The translations under genes were made by a program, and so were the position numbers. The notes beneath the pieces are model-generated. The model was given only the letters and a program-made list of their open reading frames with translations, ran no database searches and was not told the origin of the DNA. 64,000 bases of DNA from CAWANF01 sp963783355 (GTDB taxonomy: Bacteria; Bacteroidota; Rhodothermia; Balneolales; DATFMH01): assembly GCA_963783355.1 (NCBI GenBank), contig CAWANF010000005.1, forward strand, positions 558,001-622,000, written 5' to 3'. The stretch's first letter is position 1. Each line of letters begins with the position of its first letter. Shown here one piece after another: positions 8,799-18,121 of this stretch.

Positions 8799-9205
8799 AG
8801 ATATGTCTGTTTAAATAGGTAAGTAATTATGACGCACCAAAAATACATAAATGTTTATTTTAAATCTCTCCGGATTTTTGAGATAGTACAAGTAATGAAT
8901 ATTTAGATATTACAAATAATTCCAAAATCTCCCCGATCAGTCACGGTACATAATATTTTATCCACAACCGTCAATTTCATGTTTTATCGCATTTATTTAA
9001 ATAAGTGAAATGGACTTTGCAGGAACTTCTCAGACCATATTTTGTTTATACCATTCTAAGGAATAAATACCTATTAACATGATGCATCATTCCTGAAACC
9101 GAAAAATGATTATATCGTAGTAATTAGCTCCTAAAAATTAATTTTTCATTAAATCTGCATCAAAAGACTTGGTTAATGAATGAAATGTCATTATATTGAC
9201 CGCCT
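8799..9205. other. Intergenic region between putB-type gene and efflux operon
   Basis: This A+T-rich region separates the divergent proline dehydrogenase and TetR genes. I see no ORF with family features and no RNA gene. The recognisable signals are the two palindromes listed separately at 9206-9268. Confidence 0.5.
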
Positions 9206-9221
9206 GTTCATTTTGATGAAC
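9206..9221. promoter_or_regulatory. Palindrome 1 upstream of TetR-RND operon
   Basis: GTTCAT-TTTG-ATGAAC is a perfect 6-bp inverted repeat with a 4-bp spacer, 85 bp upstream of the TetR start. The arm core TTCAT is shared with the larger palindrome at 9240-9268, so both may bind the same dimeric regulator. Confidence 0.5.
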
Positions 9222-9239
9222 TATTGGTATGCGTATTGG

Positions 9240-9268
9240 GTTAATTCATCGATACATTATGAATTAAC
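9240..9268. promoter_or_regulatory. Palindrome 2 upstream of TetR-RND operon (candidate operator)
   Basis: GTTAATTCAT (9240-9249) and ATGAATTAAC (9259-9268) are perfect 10-bp arms around a 9-bp spacer, 38 bp upstream of the TetR start codon. Its size and place fit an operator for autoregulation by the TetR protein. Binding is inferred. Confidence 0.6.
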
Positions 9269-9306
9269 TAGACGAGATACGGTAAAATGACTTTTGGATC
9301 AGATTT

Positions 9307-9921
9307 ATGAAGAATCTAAAAAAACAACGAAAAAATTTGATGGAATCCTTTACCAAGGAAGCCATTCATAAAGCTGTGATGGAAGTAATTTCTGAAGAGG
9401 GATTACAAGGTATTACCATGAGTCTCGTTGCAAAAAAAGCAGGTGTAGCTAAAGGGACCCTTTATCTTTATTTCAAGGATAAAGAAGATTTAGTCCGTTC
9501 TTCGATAGAATCCATTTTTGAGCCGATGCATGAAAATATCATGAAAATCCTGGATGGAGATTTATCACCGGATAAAAAGTTAAGGGAATGCATGAAGCAA
9601 ATTTTTAAAACCTCAGTCAAACACCGAAACACGGTTCAGGTAATTTTATATAATCTTTCAGTTATGAAATTGCAGGAAAAACGCTTCATGAACAAAGGGT
9701 TTAAAGAATTACTGGCAAAAATAACCACGGTTATCCAGGAAGGCATTGATATAGGCCTTTTCCGTAATTTCGATGCTTCTACGATGACCATTATGTTTGT
9801 GGAATCTTCCAACGCCATTATATTTAAATACCTGTGGCTGGAAAATGATTCGACTGCCATCGATAAAGTGGATTTATTTATCGATGTATTTATGAACGGA
9901 ATGTTATCACAAAGAAATTAA
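9307..9921 (+). CDS. TetR/AcrR family repressor of the efflux operon
   Basis: A 204-residue TetR-type regulator. The N-terminal helix-turn-helix is at about residues 31-57 (GITMSLVAKKAGVAKGTLYLYF, then KDKEDL), the most conserved part of the family. The C-terminal ligand-binding domain is not diagnostic. It is the first gene of the operon, ending only 4 bp before the TolC-like gene, so it is probably co-transcribed with the pump it controls. Two palindromes in its upstream region are candidate operators. The inducer is unknown. Confidence 0.9.
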   Translation: MKNLKKQRKNLMESFTKEAIHKAVMEVISEEGLQGITMSLVAKKAGVAKGTLYLYFKDKEDLVRSSIESIFEPMHENIMKILDGDLSPDKKLRECMKQIFKTSVKHRNTVQVILYNLSVMKLQEKRFMNKGFKELLAKITTVIQEGIDIGLFRNFDASTMTIMFVESSNAIIFKYLWLENDSTAIDKVDLFIDVFMNGMLSQRN

Positions 9922-9925
9922 TTGT

Positions 9926-11407
9926 ATGAGAAAATTATTATTTCCGATCGCTGTTTTACTAATCGGTGCGGTAACATCGGGTTGTGTATCACAAAAAAGT
10001 ATTCAAAAACAAATTGACACAACAGAAGGACAGGCATATCAGGATTGGCAAATGCAGCACCAGGCTAATACGGATTCAACCTCCACAGGCCGGGTATCTG
10101 CCGAAGAAATCAGCCACAAGTCAACGAACCAGCCCCTGATTAACGGGAAGCTATCATTGACGGATGCCATGAAACTGGCTCTTGTTTACAATCCAGGGCT
10201 GCAACAGGCAATTGAAGAACGCAACTATGCTCACGGACAAGTTGTTGCTTCCTATGGCGGATTAGTACCTACAGCCAATGTCAATGGAACGTATACCCGC
10301 AAAAACGCAGTAAACACCTTTAATTTCGGTGGAAATACCTTTAATGCAGGTTATCTTGACAACTATTCGGTTACACTGGCTATCACGCAGCCCTTAATAG
10401 ATTTCCGTGCCCTTGTTGGCCTGAAGGCTTCAAAACTTTATAAAGCCCTCACAGATAAACAAATTCAAAACGCTACCCAGGGCACCCTGTTCCAGGTGGA
10501 ACAGCAATATTACCAGGTATTAACCAATCAAAAACAGTATCAAGTTAATAAACACTACGAAGAACTGAGTCAGGCAAGTTTGAAAGATGTCCAGAACCGG
10601 AAAAAATTTGGAACAGCAACCCGGTTCAATGTCCTGCGTGCCGAAGTCGATTTATCGAATGCCAAGACGGCTGCCATCAGTTCAAAAAATGCGCTGGAGC
10701 AATCCCAGGCCAGTCTTTACAAAACACTTGGTGTTTCCCAAAACAGCCAGGTCGTATTGGACGACACGCTGAATTATAAACCAACAAACATTAAAGAATC
10801 CCAGGCTATTCAGACCGCATTCCTGAATCGTCCCGACCTTGCGGGCAGCCAGCTGAATGTGGAACTACAAAAAGAAGCTTTAAAAGCCGATTATACACAA
10901 TATCTGCCAACCGTAAGTGCCTATTTCGATCAGACATGGGCAAACCCGGCACCATTGACTATTCCGCCAACACAGACCTGGGGTTATTTATGGAATGCAG
11001 GTTTACGACTGAACTGGAACATCTTCAATCTTAACCGGGAAGGGAGCATTATTCAACAACGCTCCACATTAAGACAACAAAAACTGGGCCTGTTGAGTAT
11101 GCAGCAACAAATCATCTATGATGTACATAGCGCGGTTTTGTCTCTCCAAAATGCACAACAAGCCGTTGATGCCCAGAAATTGACTGTTCAACAGGCTAAC
11201 GAGGGATTGCGTCTGGCACAGGCTGAATATCAACAGGGTACCATCGACCAGGTAGCTTTACTAGAAGCGCGGCAAGCACTAAGCCAGGCAGAGTTAACCT
11301 ATTATTCAAGCCTATATCAACACAAAATGGCTTATCTCAATCTCCTGAAATCAACCGGGCAGTTGAAATTGAAAGTCGATAAAAACTCTTCAGCCGATAA
11401 ACAGTAG
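9926..11407 (+). CDS. TolC-family outer-membrane efflux lipoprotein
   Basis: This is the outer-membrane channel of a tripartite RND pump, 493 residues long. The signal peptide ends in a lipobox (AVTSGC), so the protein is acylated at Cys20. Two OEP repeats are visible, each with the heptad-rich helix that builds the periplasmic tunnel, for example LSLTDAMKLALVYNPGLQQA near residue 75 and LRLAQAEYQQGTIDQVALLE near 435. Both are standard TolC/OprM signatures. It is the second gene of the TetR-TolC-RND-adaptor operon. Confidence 0.92.
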   Translation: MRKLLFPIAVLLIGAVTSGCVSQKSIQKQIDTTEGQAYQDWQMQHQANTDSTSTGRVSAEEISHKSTNQPLINGKLSLTDAMKLALVYNPGLQQAIEERNYAHGQVVASYGGLVPTANVNGTYTRKNAVNTFNFGGNTFNAGYLDNYSVTLAITQPLIDFRALVGLKASKLYKALTDKQIQNATQGTLFQVEQQYYQVLTNQKQYQVNKHYEELSQASLKDVQNRKKFGTATRFNVLRAEVDLSNAKTAAISSKNALEQSQASLYKTLGVSQNSQVVLDDTLNYKPTNIKESQAIQTAFLNRPDLAGSQLNVELQKEALKADYTQYLPTVSAYFDQTWANPAPLTIPPTQTWGYLWNAGLRLNWNIFNLNREGSIIQQRSTLRQQKLGLLSMQQQIIYDVHSAVLSLQNAQQAVDAQKLTVQQANEGLRLAQAEYQQGTIDQVALLEARQALSQAELTYYSSLYQHKMAYLNLLKSTGQLKLKVDKNSSADKQ

Positions 11408-11450
11408 CACTCCGAACACTCTTTTTTAAAAATTTCAGAAACTAAGAATT

Positions 11451-14400
11451 ATGTGGATATCAGACACCGCCATACGACGCCCTGTAACAACCATTACTTT
11501 GATGGCTGCGCTGCTCGTTTTTGGTTTTCTCTCATTCTCCAGGATGGGAATCGATTTATTCCCGGAAGTGGATTTCCCGGTAGTTACGGTAACGACCTCA
11601 TATCCCGGTGCAAGTCCGGAAGTAATGGACCAGGACGTTACAAACAACCTCGAAGAACAAATAAACACTATAAGTGGAATCAAGGATATTTCTTCACAAA
11701 GTTACGACGGGTTGTCCATTATTGCCGTTCAATTCGATCTTTCTAAGAATGCCGATGTGGCTTCCGAAGAGGTCCGTGCAAAGGTTGATCTTGCCCGCAA
11801 AGACTTACCCAGAGATATCGATCCTCCCATCGTACAAAAACTGGATATCAACTCCAGTCCTATTGTTTGGATTTCAGTTTCCGGTAAAGTCCCTTATCTG
11901 AAACTTTCGGAATACGCCGATAAAACCTTAAAACAACAACTGCAAACCGTTAGTGGTGTTGGAAATGTTGAAGTTGCGGGACTAAGAGAACGTGAAATTC
12001 GCGTTTGGGTCAGTCCGAATAAATTGTATGCTCACGGTTTAACAGCCAGTGATGTGGTCCGTGCTATTCAGGCTAATCACCTGCAGCTGCCAGGCGGACG
12101 AATTGAGGAGCCCACTAAAGAATATTCCATCAAGGTAAAGGGCGAATACCTCACGCCAAAGGGCCTTAAGCGATTGGTAATAAAAAGTGTAAACGGAAAA
12201 AACGTTTACTTACAAGATGTTGCCAAAGTTGAGACCGGTACGGAAGACTATCGGACGATTGCCCATTTCGATGGTTATCCTACCATTGGTTTAGGTATCC
12301 GTAAGCAAACGGGTGCCAATTCCGTAGCCGTTGCCGAAGCTGTTAAGAAAAAGCTGAAAACACTTGAGCAACACACTCCGGACGGTATAAAAGTTCAGAT
12401 CGCTACCGATAACTCAAAATACATTATCCAATCTATCGATGGCGTGGAATTTGATATCATTTTAGGGGTTATCCTGACGGCCATCATCATGTTTTTCTTC
12501 CTGAGAAATTTCCGGATTACCCTGATCAGTGTGGTTTCTATTCCGGTATCTCTTATCGGTGGTTTTATCCTACTTAATGCCATGGGATTCACCATCAATA
12601 CCCTTTCAATGCTTGCTATGTCGCTGGCGGTCGGCCTCGTTATCGACGACACCATTGTTGTGCTCGAAAACATCTTCCAATATGTGGAAAAAGGCTCGGA
12701 TAGAATGCGGGCGGCTCAAATTGGCACAAGCGAAGTAGGTTTTGCCGTGTTGGCAGCTACATCTACGGTAGTAGCTGTATTCCTGCCAGTTGCCTTCATG
12801 CAGGGTATTATCGGACGATTTTTCTTCCAGTTTGGTATGACGGTTGCTGTGACGGTGACTATTTCACTGTTCGTTTCGTTCACCTTAACACCATATTTGT
12901 GTTCACGCTTATTAAAGCATGAAAAGAAACACAACAAGTTTTATACGACTCTTGAAAATTTCTTTATCTGGCTGGAAGAAACATACATCAAAACCCTGAA
13001 ATGGGGAACCCGTCACCGGTGGTCGGTTATTGGTTTGGCAACCGTCGCTTTCATTCTCGGTATGTCGCTGCTGCCATTCATCGGAACAGAATTTATTCCT
13101 AAATCCGACCAATCACGTTTCCAGGTTAGCTTTGAAATGCCATCCGGAACTTCCATTGATGCTATGAATCAACGCTTATATAATATTGAAAGCATCCTGT
13201 TTAAATATCCTCAGGTTGAGAATGTTTTTAGTTCTGTTGGTAGCGGCGCCAGCCAGGAAGTGAATAAAGGAAGCTTTTTCGTCAACATGGTTCCAAAAAA
13301 CGATCGTAGTGTCAGTCAGCAACAGCTGATGGACGAAGTACGGACCAAACTCAATAAAAATTTCCCTGAAATGACCGTTGCTGTGGAACAGGTTTCAAAT
13401 GCCGGCGGTAGTGGTCAGCGACAAGCCGATGTTCAGGTCATTATCCAGGGGCCGGATTTACAGGAACTGGGTAAAATAAGCCAGGAAACCATTTCAGATT
13501 TAAAGAAACGAGGCGGCTTTGTTGATTTGGACACCGACCTGAGATTAAATAAACCGGATATCAATGTTGATATTGATCGGGATCTGGCCTATGACCTTGG
13601 TGTCAATGTACAAAGTATTTCGAGTGAAATTTATGCTCTATTCGGTGGTAACGATGTCGCAAAATATACCTACAACGGATATCGATACAAGATTCGGGTT
13701 AAATCCCAACACCAGTACCGGGACAACCCAAAAAACCTGAACGAAATCGAAGTACGAAACGACAAAGGACAACTTATCAAAGCAGCCAACCTGATTAGTT
13801 ACAAAGTTGGCGTAGGACCAAGTTCGGTGAACCGGTATGATCGAATTCACGCTGTGAATCTCTATGCCAATACCAATGGTTCGATTACTTCTGGTGAAGC
13901 TCTACAGGTTGTTTTAAATGATGTAAAGACACATTTGCCAAAAAATGGTGAATATACAACATCCCTTGGAGGCCAGAGTCAAAACCAGGTTGAATCTTTC
14001 GGCTACCTGCTCCAGGCCCTCGAAATTTCGATTCTGGTGATTTATATGGTGTTGGCTATTCAGTTTGAATCGTTTATTCACCCATTCACTATCATGATTT
14101 CATTGCCGTTGACTATGATTGGTGTCTTTGGCGGACTCTTTATCGCTGGTTCAACCCTGAATATCTTCTCATTTATCGGCATCATCATGTTGGTTGGTTT
14201 GGTTGTGAAGAACGCTATTCTGCTGGTGGATCAGGCCAATCAGCAGCGAGCGGAAGGCAAGGACAAAGTCGAAGCTATGATTATTGCCGGACGAAGGCGT
14301 TTACGTCCTATCCTCATGACGGCCTTTGCGGTGATCTTCGCCCTGATTCCAGTTGCCCTGGCATTAAGTGAAGGTGGCGAATCACGACAACCTCTTGGTG

Positions 14401-14546
14401 TAGCTGTAATTGGCGGTATGTTGACTTCTACATTCCTTACATTGCTGGTTATCCCGATTATTTACCTGATGCTTGACGATATGATTGATAACGTCAAAGG
14501 CTTTTTCAATAAACTTTTTTCTAACAAAAAAGATGAACGCGCTTAA
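11451..14546 (+). CDS. RND efflux transporter permease (HAE1/AcrB-like)
   Basis: A 1031-residue inner-membrane proton antiporter with the full RND plan: TM1, a large periplasmic loop, TM2-7, a second loop and TM8-12. The N-terminus (RRPVTTITLMAALLVFG, then GIDLFPEVDFPVV) and GASPEVMDQDV are family hallmarks. The paired Asp residues of the proton relay in TM4 are D399-D400 (GLVIDDTIVVLEN). RRRLRPILMTAFAVIFALIP near residue 950 is the TM11 signature. The sequence resembles multidrug/organic-compound pumps more than heavy-metal CzcA proteins, but the substrate cannot be read from sequence. It lies 43 bp after the TolC gene and 18 bp before the adaptor. Confidence 0.95.
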   Translation: MWISDTAIRRPVTTITLMAALLVFGFLSFSRMGIDLFPEVDFPVVTVTTSYPGASPEVMDQDVTNNLEEQINTISGIKDISSQSYDGLSIIAVQFDLSKNADVASEEVRAKVDLARKDLPRDIDPPIVQKLDINSSPIVWISVSGKVPYLKLSEYADKTLKQQLQTVSGVGNVEVAGLREREIRVWVSPNKLYAHGLTASDVVRAIQANHLQLPGGRIEEPTKEYSIKVKGEYLTPKGLKRLVIKSVNGKNVYLQDVAKVETGTEDYRTIAHFDGYPTIGLGIRKQTGANSVAVAEAVKKKLKTLEQHTPDGIKVQIATDNSKYIIQSIDGVEFDIILGVILTAIIMFFFLRNFRITLISVVSIPVSLIGGFILLNAMGFTINTLSMLAMSLAVGLVIDDTIVVLENIFQYVEKGSDRMRAAQIGTSEVGFAVLAATSTVVAVFLPVAFMQGIIGRFFFQFGMTVAVTVTISLFVSFTLTPYLCSRLLKHEKKHNKFYTTLENFFIWLEETYIKTLKWGTRHRWSVIGLATVAFILGMSLLPFIGTEFIPKSDQSRFQVSFEMPSGTSIDAMNQRLYNIESILFKYPQVENVFSSVGSGASQEVNKGSFFVNMVPKNDRSVSQQQLMDEVRTKLNKNFPEMTVAVEQVSNAGGSGQRQADVQVIIQGPDLQELGKISQETISDLKKRGGFVDLDTDLRLNKPDINVDIDRDLAYDLGVNVQSISSEIYALFGGNDVAKYTYNGYRYKIRVKSQHQYRDNPKNLNEIEVRNDKGQLIKAANLISYKVGVGPSSVNRYDRIHAVNLYANTNGSITSGEALQVVLNDVKTHLPKNGEYTTSLGGQSQNQVESFGYLLQALEISILVIYMVLAIQFESFIHPFTIMISLPLTMIGVFGGLFIAGSTLNIFSFIGIIMLVGLVVKNAILLVDQANQQRAEGKDKVEAMIIAGRRRLRPILMTAFAVIFALIPVALALSEGGESRQPLGVAVIGGMLTSTFLTLLVIPIIYLMLDDMIDNVKGFFNKLFSNKKDERA

Positions 14547-14564
14547 TTTTTAATTATTAAAACA

Positions 14565-15695
14565 ATGAAGAAACTTTTATTCAATAAACACTGGATACGA
14601 ATTACTGTTCTTCCTGTCGCTATTTCTTTTGCATTGTTACTTTTTAGTAGCTGTAGCTCAAAAAAAAGTAATGCCAATGGTCCCAAGACAACCGAACAGA
14701 GTTCTTTTCGTCCAGATACAGCAACCGTTAAAACCACAGAGGTTCAGGCGCGCGATTTCTCACGCTCTCTCCAATCAACCGGTACATTGGTAGCACGGCA
14801 ACATGCTGAATTGCGAACTCTGGTCTCGGGTAAAATTACACATGTTAATGTGGATATCGGTGATCATGTAAAAAAAGGCGCTGTGTTGCTTCAAATACGA
14901 AAAGTAGATTATAAGCTGGCGCTCGAACAAGCTGATGCAAACCTGGCCCGTGCCAAAGCGTCTTTCGACAATGCCAGGCAAAATTATGATCGTATGAAAA
15001 ATCTTTACCAGGCCGGATCCGCTACCGCTCAACAACATGATCAGGCTCAGGCAGGTTATGATGAAGCCCAGGCCGCCCTGAAACAAGCCCAGGCCGCAAG
15101 AGATAATGCCCAACAAAGATTAGACGATGCAACGATAAGAGCACCTTATAACGGATTCATTACTCATCGCTATGTAATGGAAGGCGAATATGCCAATGTC
15201 GCGCAACTTGCTTTCGATATCACAGACCTCTCTGTTCTGGAAGCAGAAATGGATCTTCCTGAAGAATATGCCGGTTCCGTACCCGTCGGCCTGAAAGTGA
15301 AGATTTCTTTTCTTTCCGGTTTTGCCCCGGTCGAAGGTGTTGTTTCGAGAGTTAATCCAAGTATTGATACCAGCACAAGGACTTTTAAAATTAAAATCCG
15401 CGTAGATAATTCTAACTTCAAATTACCTGATGGTTTATTCTGCACGAGTGTTTTCAATTTACCGGAAATGAAAAACAAACCGGCTGTACCCAAGGAAGCT
15501 TTAGATGAACACGAAGGTCAGGCTATTGTATGGGTTATAAAAGATGGAAAAGCCCACATGCAGGACGTAACTGAAGGTCCGACTTCCGGAGATTGGGTCA
15601 TGATTGAAAAAGGACTCAATATTGGTCAAAAAGTGGCCGTATCAGGAACCAGTATTTTAATTGATGGTTATCCGGTGAAAGTTCAGAATAACTGA
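14565..15695 (+). CDS. RND periplasmic adaptor (membrane fusion protein)
   Basis: A 376-residue HlyD/AcrA-type adaptor that links the RND permease to the TolC channel. It has a lipoprotein signal ending in LFSSC. The barrel-sandwich/lipoyl half-motifs are clear (GKITHVNVDIGDHVKKGAVL and, after the hairpin, ATIRAPYNGFITHRYVMEGE). Between them lies an Ala/Gln-rich coiled-coil hairpin at about residues 115-190. A beta-barrel domain and membrane-proximal domain follow. The gene is last in the operon, an order unlike the usual adaptor-permease-channel, and is followed directly by a strong terminator. Confidence 0.93.
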   Translation: MKKLLFNKHWIRITVLPVAISFALLLFSSCSSKKSNANGPKTTEQSSFRPDTATVKTTEVQARDFSRSLQSTGTLVARQHAELRTLVSGKITHVNVDIGDHVKKGAVLLQIRKVDYKLALEQADANLARAKASFDNARQNYDRMKNLYQAGSATAQQHDQAQAGYDEAQAALKQAQAARDNAQQRLDDATIRAPYNGFITHRYVMEGEYANVAQLAFDITDLSVLEAEMDLPEEYAGSVPVGLKVKISFLSGFAPVEGVVSRVNPSIDTSTRTFKIKIRVDNSNFKLPDGLFCTSVFNLPEMKNKPAVPKEALDEHEGQAIVWVIKDGKAHMQDVTEGPTSGDWVMIEKGLNIGQKVAVSGTSILIDGYPVKVQNN

Positions 15696-15722
15696 ATAAA
15701 GAACTTTACTTAATTCATTTTC

Positions 15723-15757
15723 GGGCTGTTTTCATTTAAGAGAACAGCCCTTTTTTA
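15723..15757 (+). terminator. Rho-independent terminator of the RND operon
   Basis: GGGCTGTT (15723-15730) pairs with AACAGCCC (15743-15750) and is followed by six T residues. It lies 27 bp after the adaptor stop and before the convergent cupin gene. Confidence 0.85.
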
Positions 15758-15768
15758 TTTACCGTAAT

Positions 15769-16275
15769 TTACCTGCCGAAATCGTCCTGAACACGTACAA
15801 TATCGTCTTCATTTGATGGATTTTTCGGGTCTGTATGCTGCCAGATTTCTGCCAGTACACCCCAACCTTCGAGCCCAACCAGACGATGACGTTCTCCTTG
15901 TTTCAGGGTGATCAATTCGCCGGCTTCAAATGTTTTTAACGGGCCTTCGATGTCTGTATCACTTGTAATCACGCCAACCGGACCTTCAACCACTCTCCAA
16001 ATCTCTGCCCTGCGATGATGATATTGCCACGAAAGTCGTTTTTCAGGTTGAACCACAAGGATTTTGGGACTTAATTTTCCACCCGATTTTTTTAGATCGT
16101 TAACAGGAATACTGTCGAAATAAGTATTGGAAAAGGATTGGGCTTGCTCTTCATCAATGACAAAAAAACCACCCCACGGGCGTTCGCGATCTTCTTTGAT
16201 TATAGTGAATCCCTGCGATTTTAATTTCTCTCCAGTTTTTTCGAATAATTGTTGTTTTGCCTGAACCGTGCTCAT
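15769..16275 (-). CDS. Cupin protein of the type II phosphomannose isomerase-like family
   Basis: A 168-residue protein with a C-terminal cupin barrel. RPWGGFFVIDE near residue 33 is the PW-G-F start typical of the mannose-6-phosphate isomerase type II fold, and YHHRRAEIWRVVEG is the first cupin motif with its metal-binding His-His-Glu. GELITLKQGERHRL is the second motif and supplies another His. Standalone proteins of this kind are often labelled phosphoheptose isomerase or sugar-phosphate isomerase, but no such activity is proved by these motifs. It is transcribed alone. Confidence 0.75.
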   Translation of the reverse strand: MSTVQAKQQLFEKTGEKLKSQGFTIIKEDRERPWGGFFVIDEEQAQSFSNTYFDSIPVNDLKKSGGKLSPKILVVQPEKRLSWQYHHRRAEIWRVVEGPVGVITSDTDIEGPLKTFEAGELITLKQGERHRLVGLEGWGVLAEIWQHTDPKNPSNEDDIVRVQDDFGR

Positions 16276-16452
16276 TTATTAAAAATTTAGATTAATTAGT
16301 TCCTATCGCGATATAAAATACGAGGAACGGAATTGGTATTCACAGTTTTTTTTAAATGGAATTCAGACTTTACTGAGAACGCGAAATAAAGTGAACACTG
16401 ACATTTTTTTTAAATAACTATCCATGAAAACCCCTGCAGTCTGTGTTCCGTT

Positions 16453-16941
16453 TCAGCCAAATATCTTACTTAAGATAAAATCCACTATTTCTTTTGGTGA
16501 ATACCTGATATCCACGGTAAAAGCATTTGTCGGTTCTTCGAGCGTTTCAAATTGAGAACGCAGAAGATCGGGATCGAAAAAATGGCCTTTTCTGTTAGAA
16601 AGCCGGGCATTAATGGTTTCAAAATCACCTTTCAAATAAATCCATCTGATACATTTGCCAATATTTCCTGATATATGATATCTGTACGAATTTTTCAGGG
16701 CAGAACAGGCAAGAACCGCATCCTTATTTTGTTCGCATAGATTCTGTATCAATTGATTCAACGTATCCAGCCAGGGAATCCGATCTTCGTCAGCAAGAGG
16801 TATACCTTTGTTCATCTTTGCTTTATTTTCCGGATTATGAAAATCGTCAGCATCAAAAAAATCACAGGAAAGTGACTCTGCCAGCATTTTTCCAACCGTT
16901 GATTTTCCTGAACCGGAAACCCCGAGTAATATGATAATCAT
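16453..16941 (-). CDS. gntK: Gluconokinase
   Basis: Phosphorylates D-gluconate to 6-phosphogluconate with ATP. From the start at 16941 the protein has 162 residues, the usual GntK size, and begins directly with beta-strand 1 and the P-loop GVSGSGKST at residues 7-15. An upstream ATG at 16968 would add nine residues that the family lacks and has no ribosome site, whereas GGGGA lies about 10 bases before 16941. Supporting motifs are DADDFHNPENKAKMNKGIPL, DEDRIPWL, CSALKNSYR and the late RKGHFFDPDLLRSQFETLE. No gluconate transporter is adjacent. Confidence 0.93.
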   Translation of the reverse strand: MIIILLGVSGSGKSTVGKMLAESLSCDFFDADDFHNPENKAKMNKGIPLADEDRIPWLDTLNQLIQNLCEQNKDAVLACSALKNSYRYHISGNIGKCIRWIYLKGDFETINARLSNRKGHFFDPDLLRSQFETLEEPTNAFTVDIRYSPKEIVDFILSKIFG

Positions 16942-17034
16942 AAAGAATTCATCCCCGGATTCATTCATATAATTATTTAAACCAAACTTCTGGCCGGCTT
17001 ATCTAAAACATTCTATTACTAACAATCCCAAACA

Positions 17035-17175
17035 CTATTCATATTTAATCGTTTCTTTAACTTCATAATGTCGTGCAACATCGTTAAATCTTGATAAAAC
17101 TTCATCCTTAAGTAATTGTTCATAGGCATCCGCATTTTCAAAGGTAGTCCAACCATTCCAAATTCTTACAATCAT
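17035..17175 (-). pseudogene. Internally deleted antibiotic-monooxygenase-like (ABM) gene
   Basis: This 46-codon ORF starts MIVRIWNGWTT, with ENADAYEQLL soon after, and ends SRFNDVARHYEVKE. The first part matches the beginning, and the RHYEV element the end, of roughly 100-residue ABM-domain proteins (dimeric alpha/beta-barrel family). The middle half of the domain is missing without loss of frame, so the product could not form the normal barrel. It lies alone in the 487-bp gap between gluconokinase and the GNAT gene. The assignment rests on remembered family consensus. Confidence 0.6.
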
Positions 17176-17429
17176 AATTTATCCAGAAATCAAATTTTTT
17201 AGCAAATGAACTAAAAAATATGAAATTCATACCATCTCTTTTAGTATAAAATTATTTCAGGTTTTGAATGAAATGCCTGGAAACTCTTTAACCAAAAGTG
17301 ACTGTAATTAAGCGATGCTTTATAGAAACTGGAAAAATGGTGCTTAAATAGGATTTTTCACATAAGGGGCTCAATCCCTCCCGCTCATATTTTAATATTA
17401 TACCATATTGAATAGCATCATAAAATAAT

Positions 17430-17939
17430 TTATTTCATCGTATCAAGGATTTTTCCCATATAAACCTGTCCTCTTTTTTCGCTCCTTAGATGAATAACTT
17501 CAGGCAAATATCCCCATCTCTCAAAACCAAATTTTTCAAGCAGCCGAATGCTCGCATTATTTCCCTCTATGATGATTGCGAACAAAATGCGCTTTCTCAA
17601 GAAAGGTGCCTTTTTAAGGCCGTAGTCTAACAACTTCGACCCGATACCTCTGCCCAGATAATTGAAATCGACATAGAAACTCAGTTCTGCAACTTCACTC
17701 AGCGCCTCGCGGCCCGGCCGATATTGTGAAAAAGAAGCCCAACCCAAAATATTGTACTCTTCTTCATATACAAAAACCGGGTAGTTATTTTTGGAATGAT
17801 TTTGAAACCATTCCTTTCGTTCATTTTCACTCAAAGGACTAGTGTGAGCCGTAATAAAACCTTTCTCAACAGCCTGGTTATAAATTCGATCGATGGCCGG
17901 AAGATCTTCAATCTTTGCAGTACGTATTTTGGTTATCAC
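17430..17939 (-). CDS. GNAT family N-acetyltransferase (phosphinothricin/MnaT-like)
   Basis: A 169-residue acetyl-CoA-dependent acyltransferase of the Gcn5-related fold. The order IRTAKIEDLPAIDRIYNQAV at the start, GWASFSQYRPGREAL in the middle and AELSFYVDFNYLGRGIGSKL as motif A is that of the Pat/YncA subgroup. The Arg-rich Q/RxxGxG/A pyrophosphate loop is LGRGIG. Motif B, NNASIRLLEKFGFERWGYL, follows. Subgroup members acetylate phosphinothricin or methionine sulfone/sulfoximine, but the substrate here is not determinable. No operon partner. Confidence 0.88.
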   Translation of the reverse strand: MITKIRTAKIEDLPAIDRIYNQAVEKGFITAHTSPLSENERKEWFQNHSKNNYPVFVYEEEYNILGWASFSQYRPGREALSEVAELSFYVDFNYLGRGIGSKLLDYGLKKAPFLRKRILFAIIIEGNNASIRLLEKFGFERWGYLPEVIHLRSEKRGQVYMGKILDTMK

Positions 17940-18049
17940 TATCGAAGGATATAAGTTTTTATCATTTTATGTCGAGATATTTAAAAATTCCCGATTTGCG
18001 AATGAGACAAAATTGAATAAATGAATTTTTTAATGCAAAAATCCGTATA

Positions 18050-18088
18050 AAAAAAAAGCAGTCCAATTATGTTATAATCAGGCTGCTA
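18050..18088 (-). terminator. Terminator of the FmdE operon
   Basis: On the minus strand, AGCAGCC (18087-18081) can pair with GGACTGCT (18064-18057), allowing one G-T or bulged pair. A run of at least eight T residues follows. It lies about 35 bp past the FmdE stop. Confidence 0.75.
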
Positions 18089-18121
18089 ATTGAAATCCTC
18101 CGATAAGATTAACAGAAGCCG

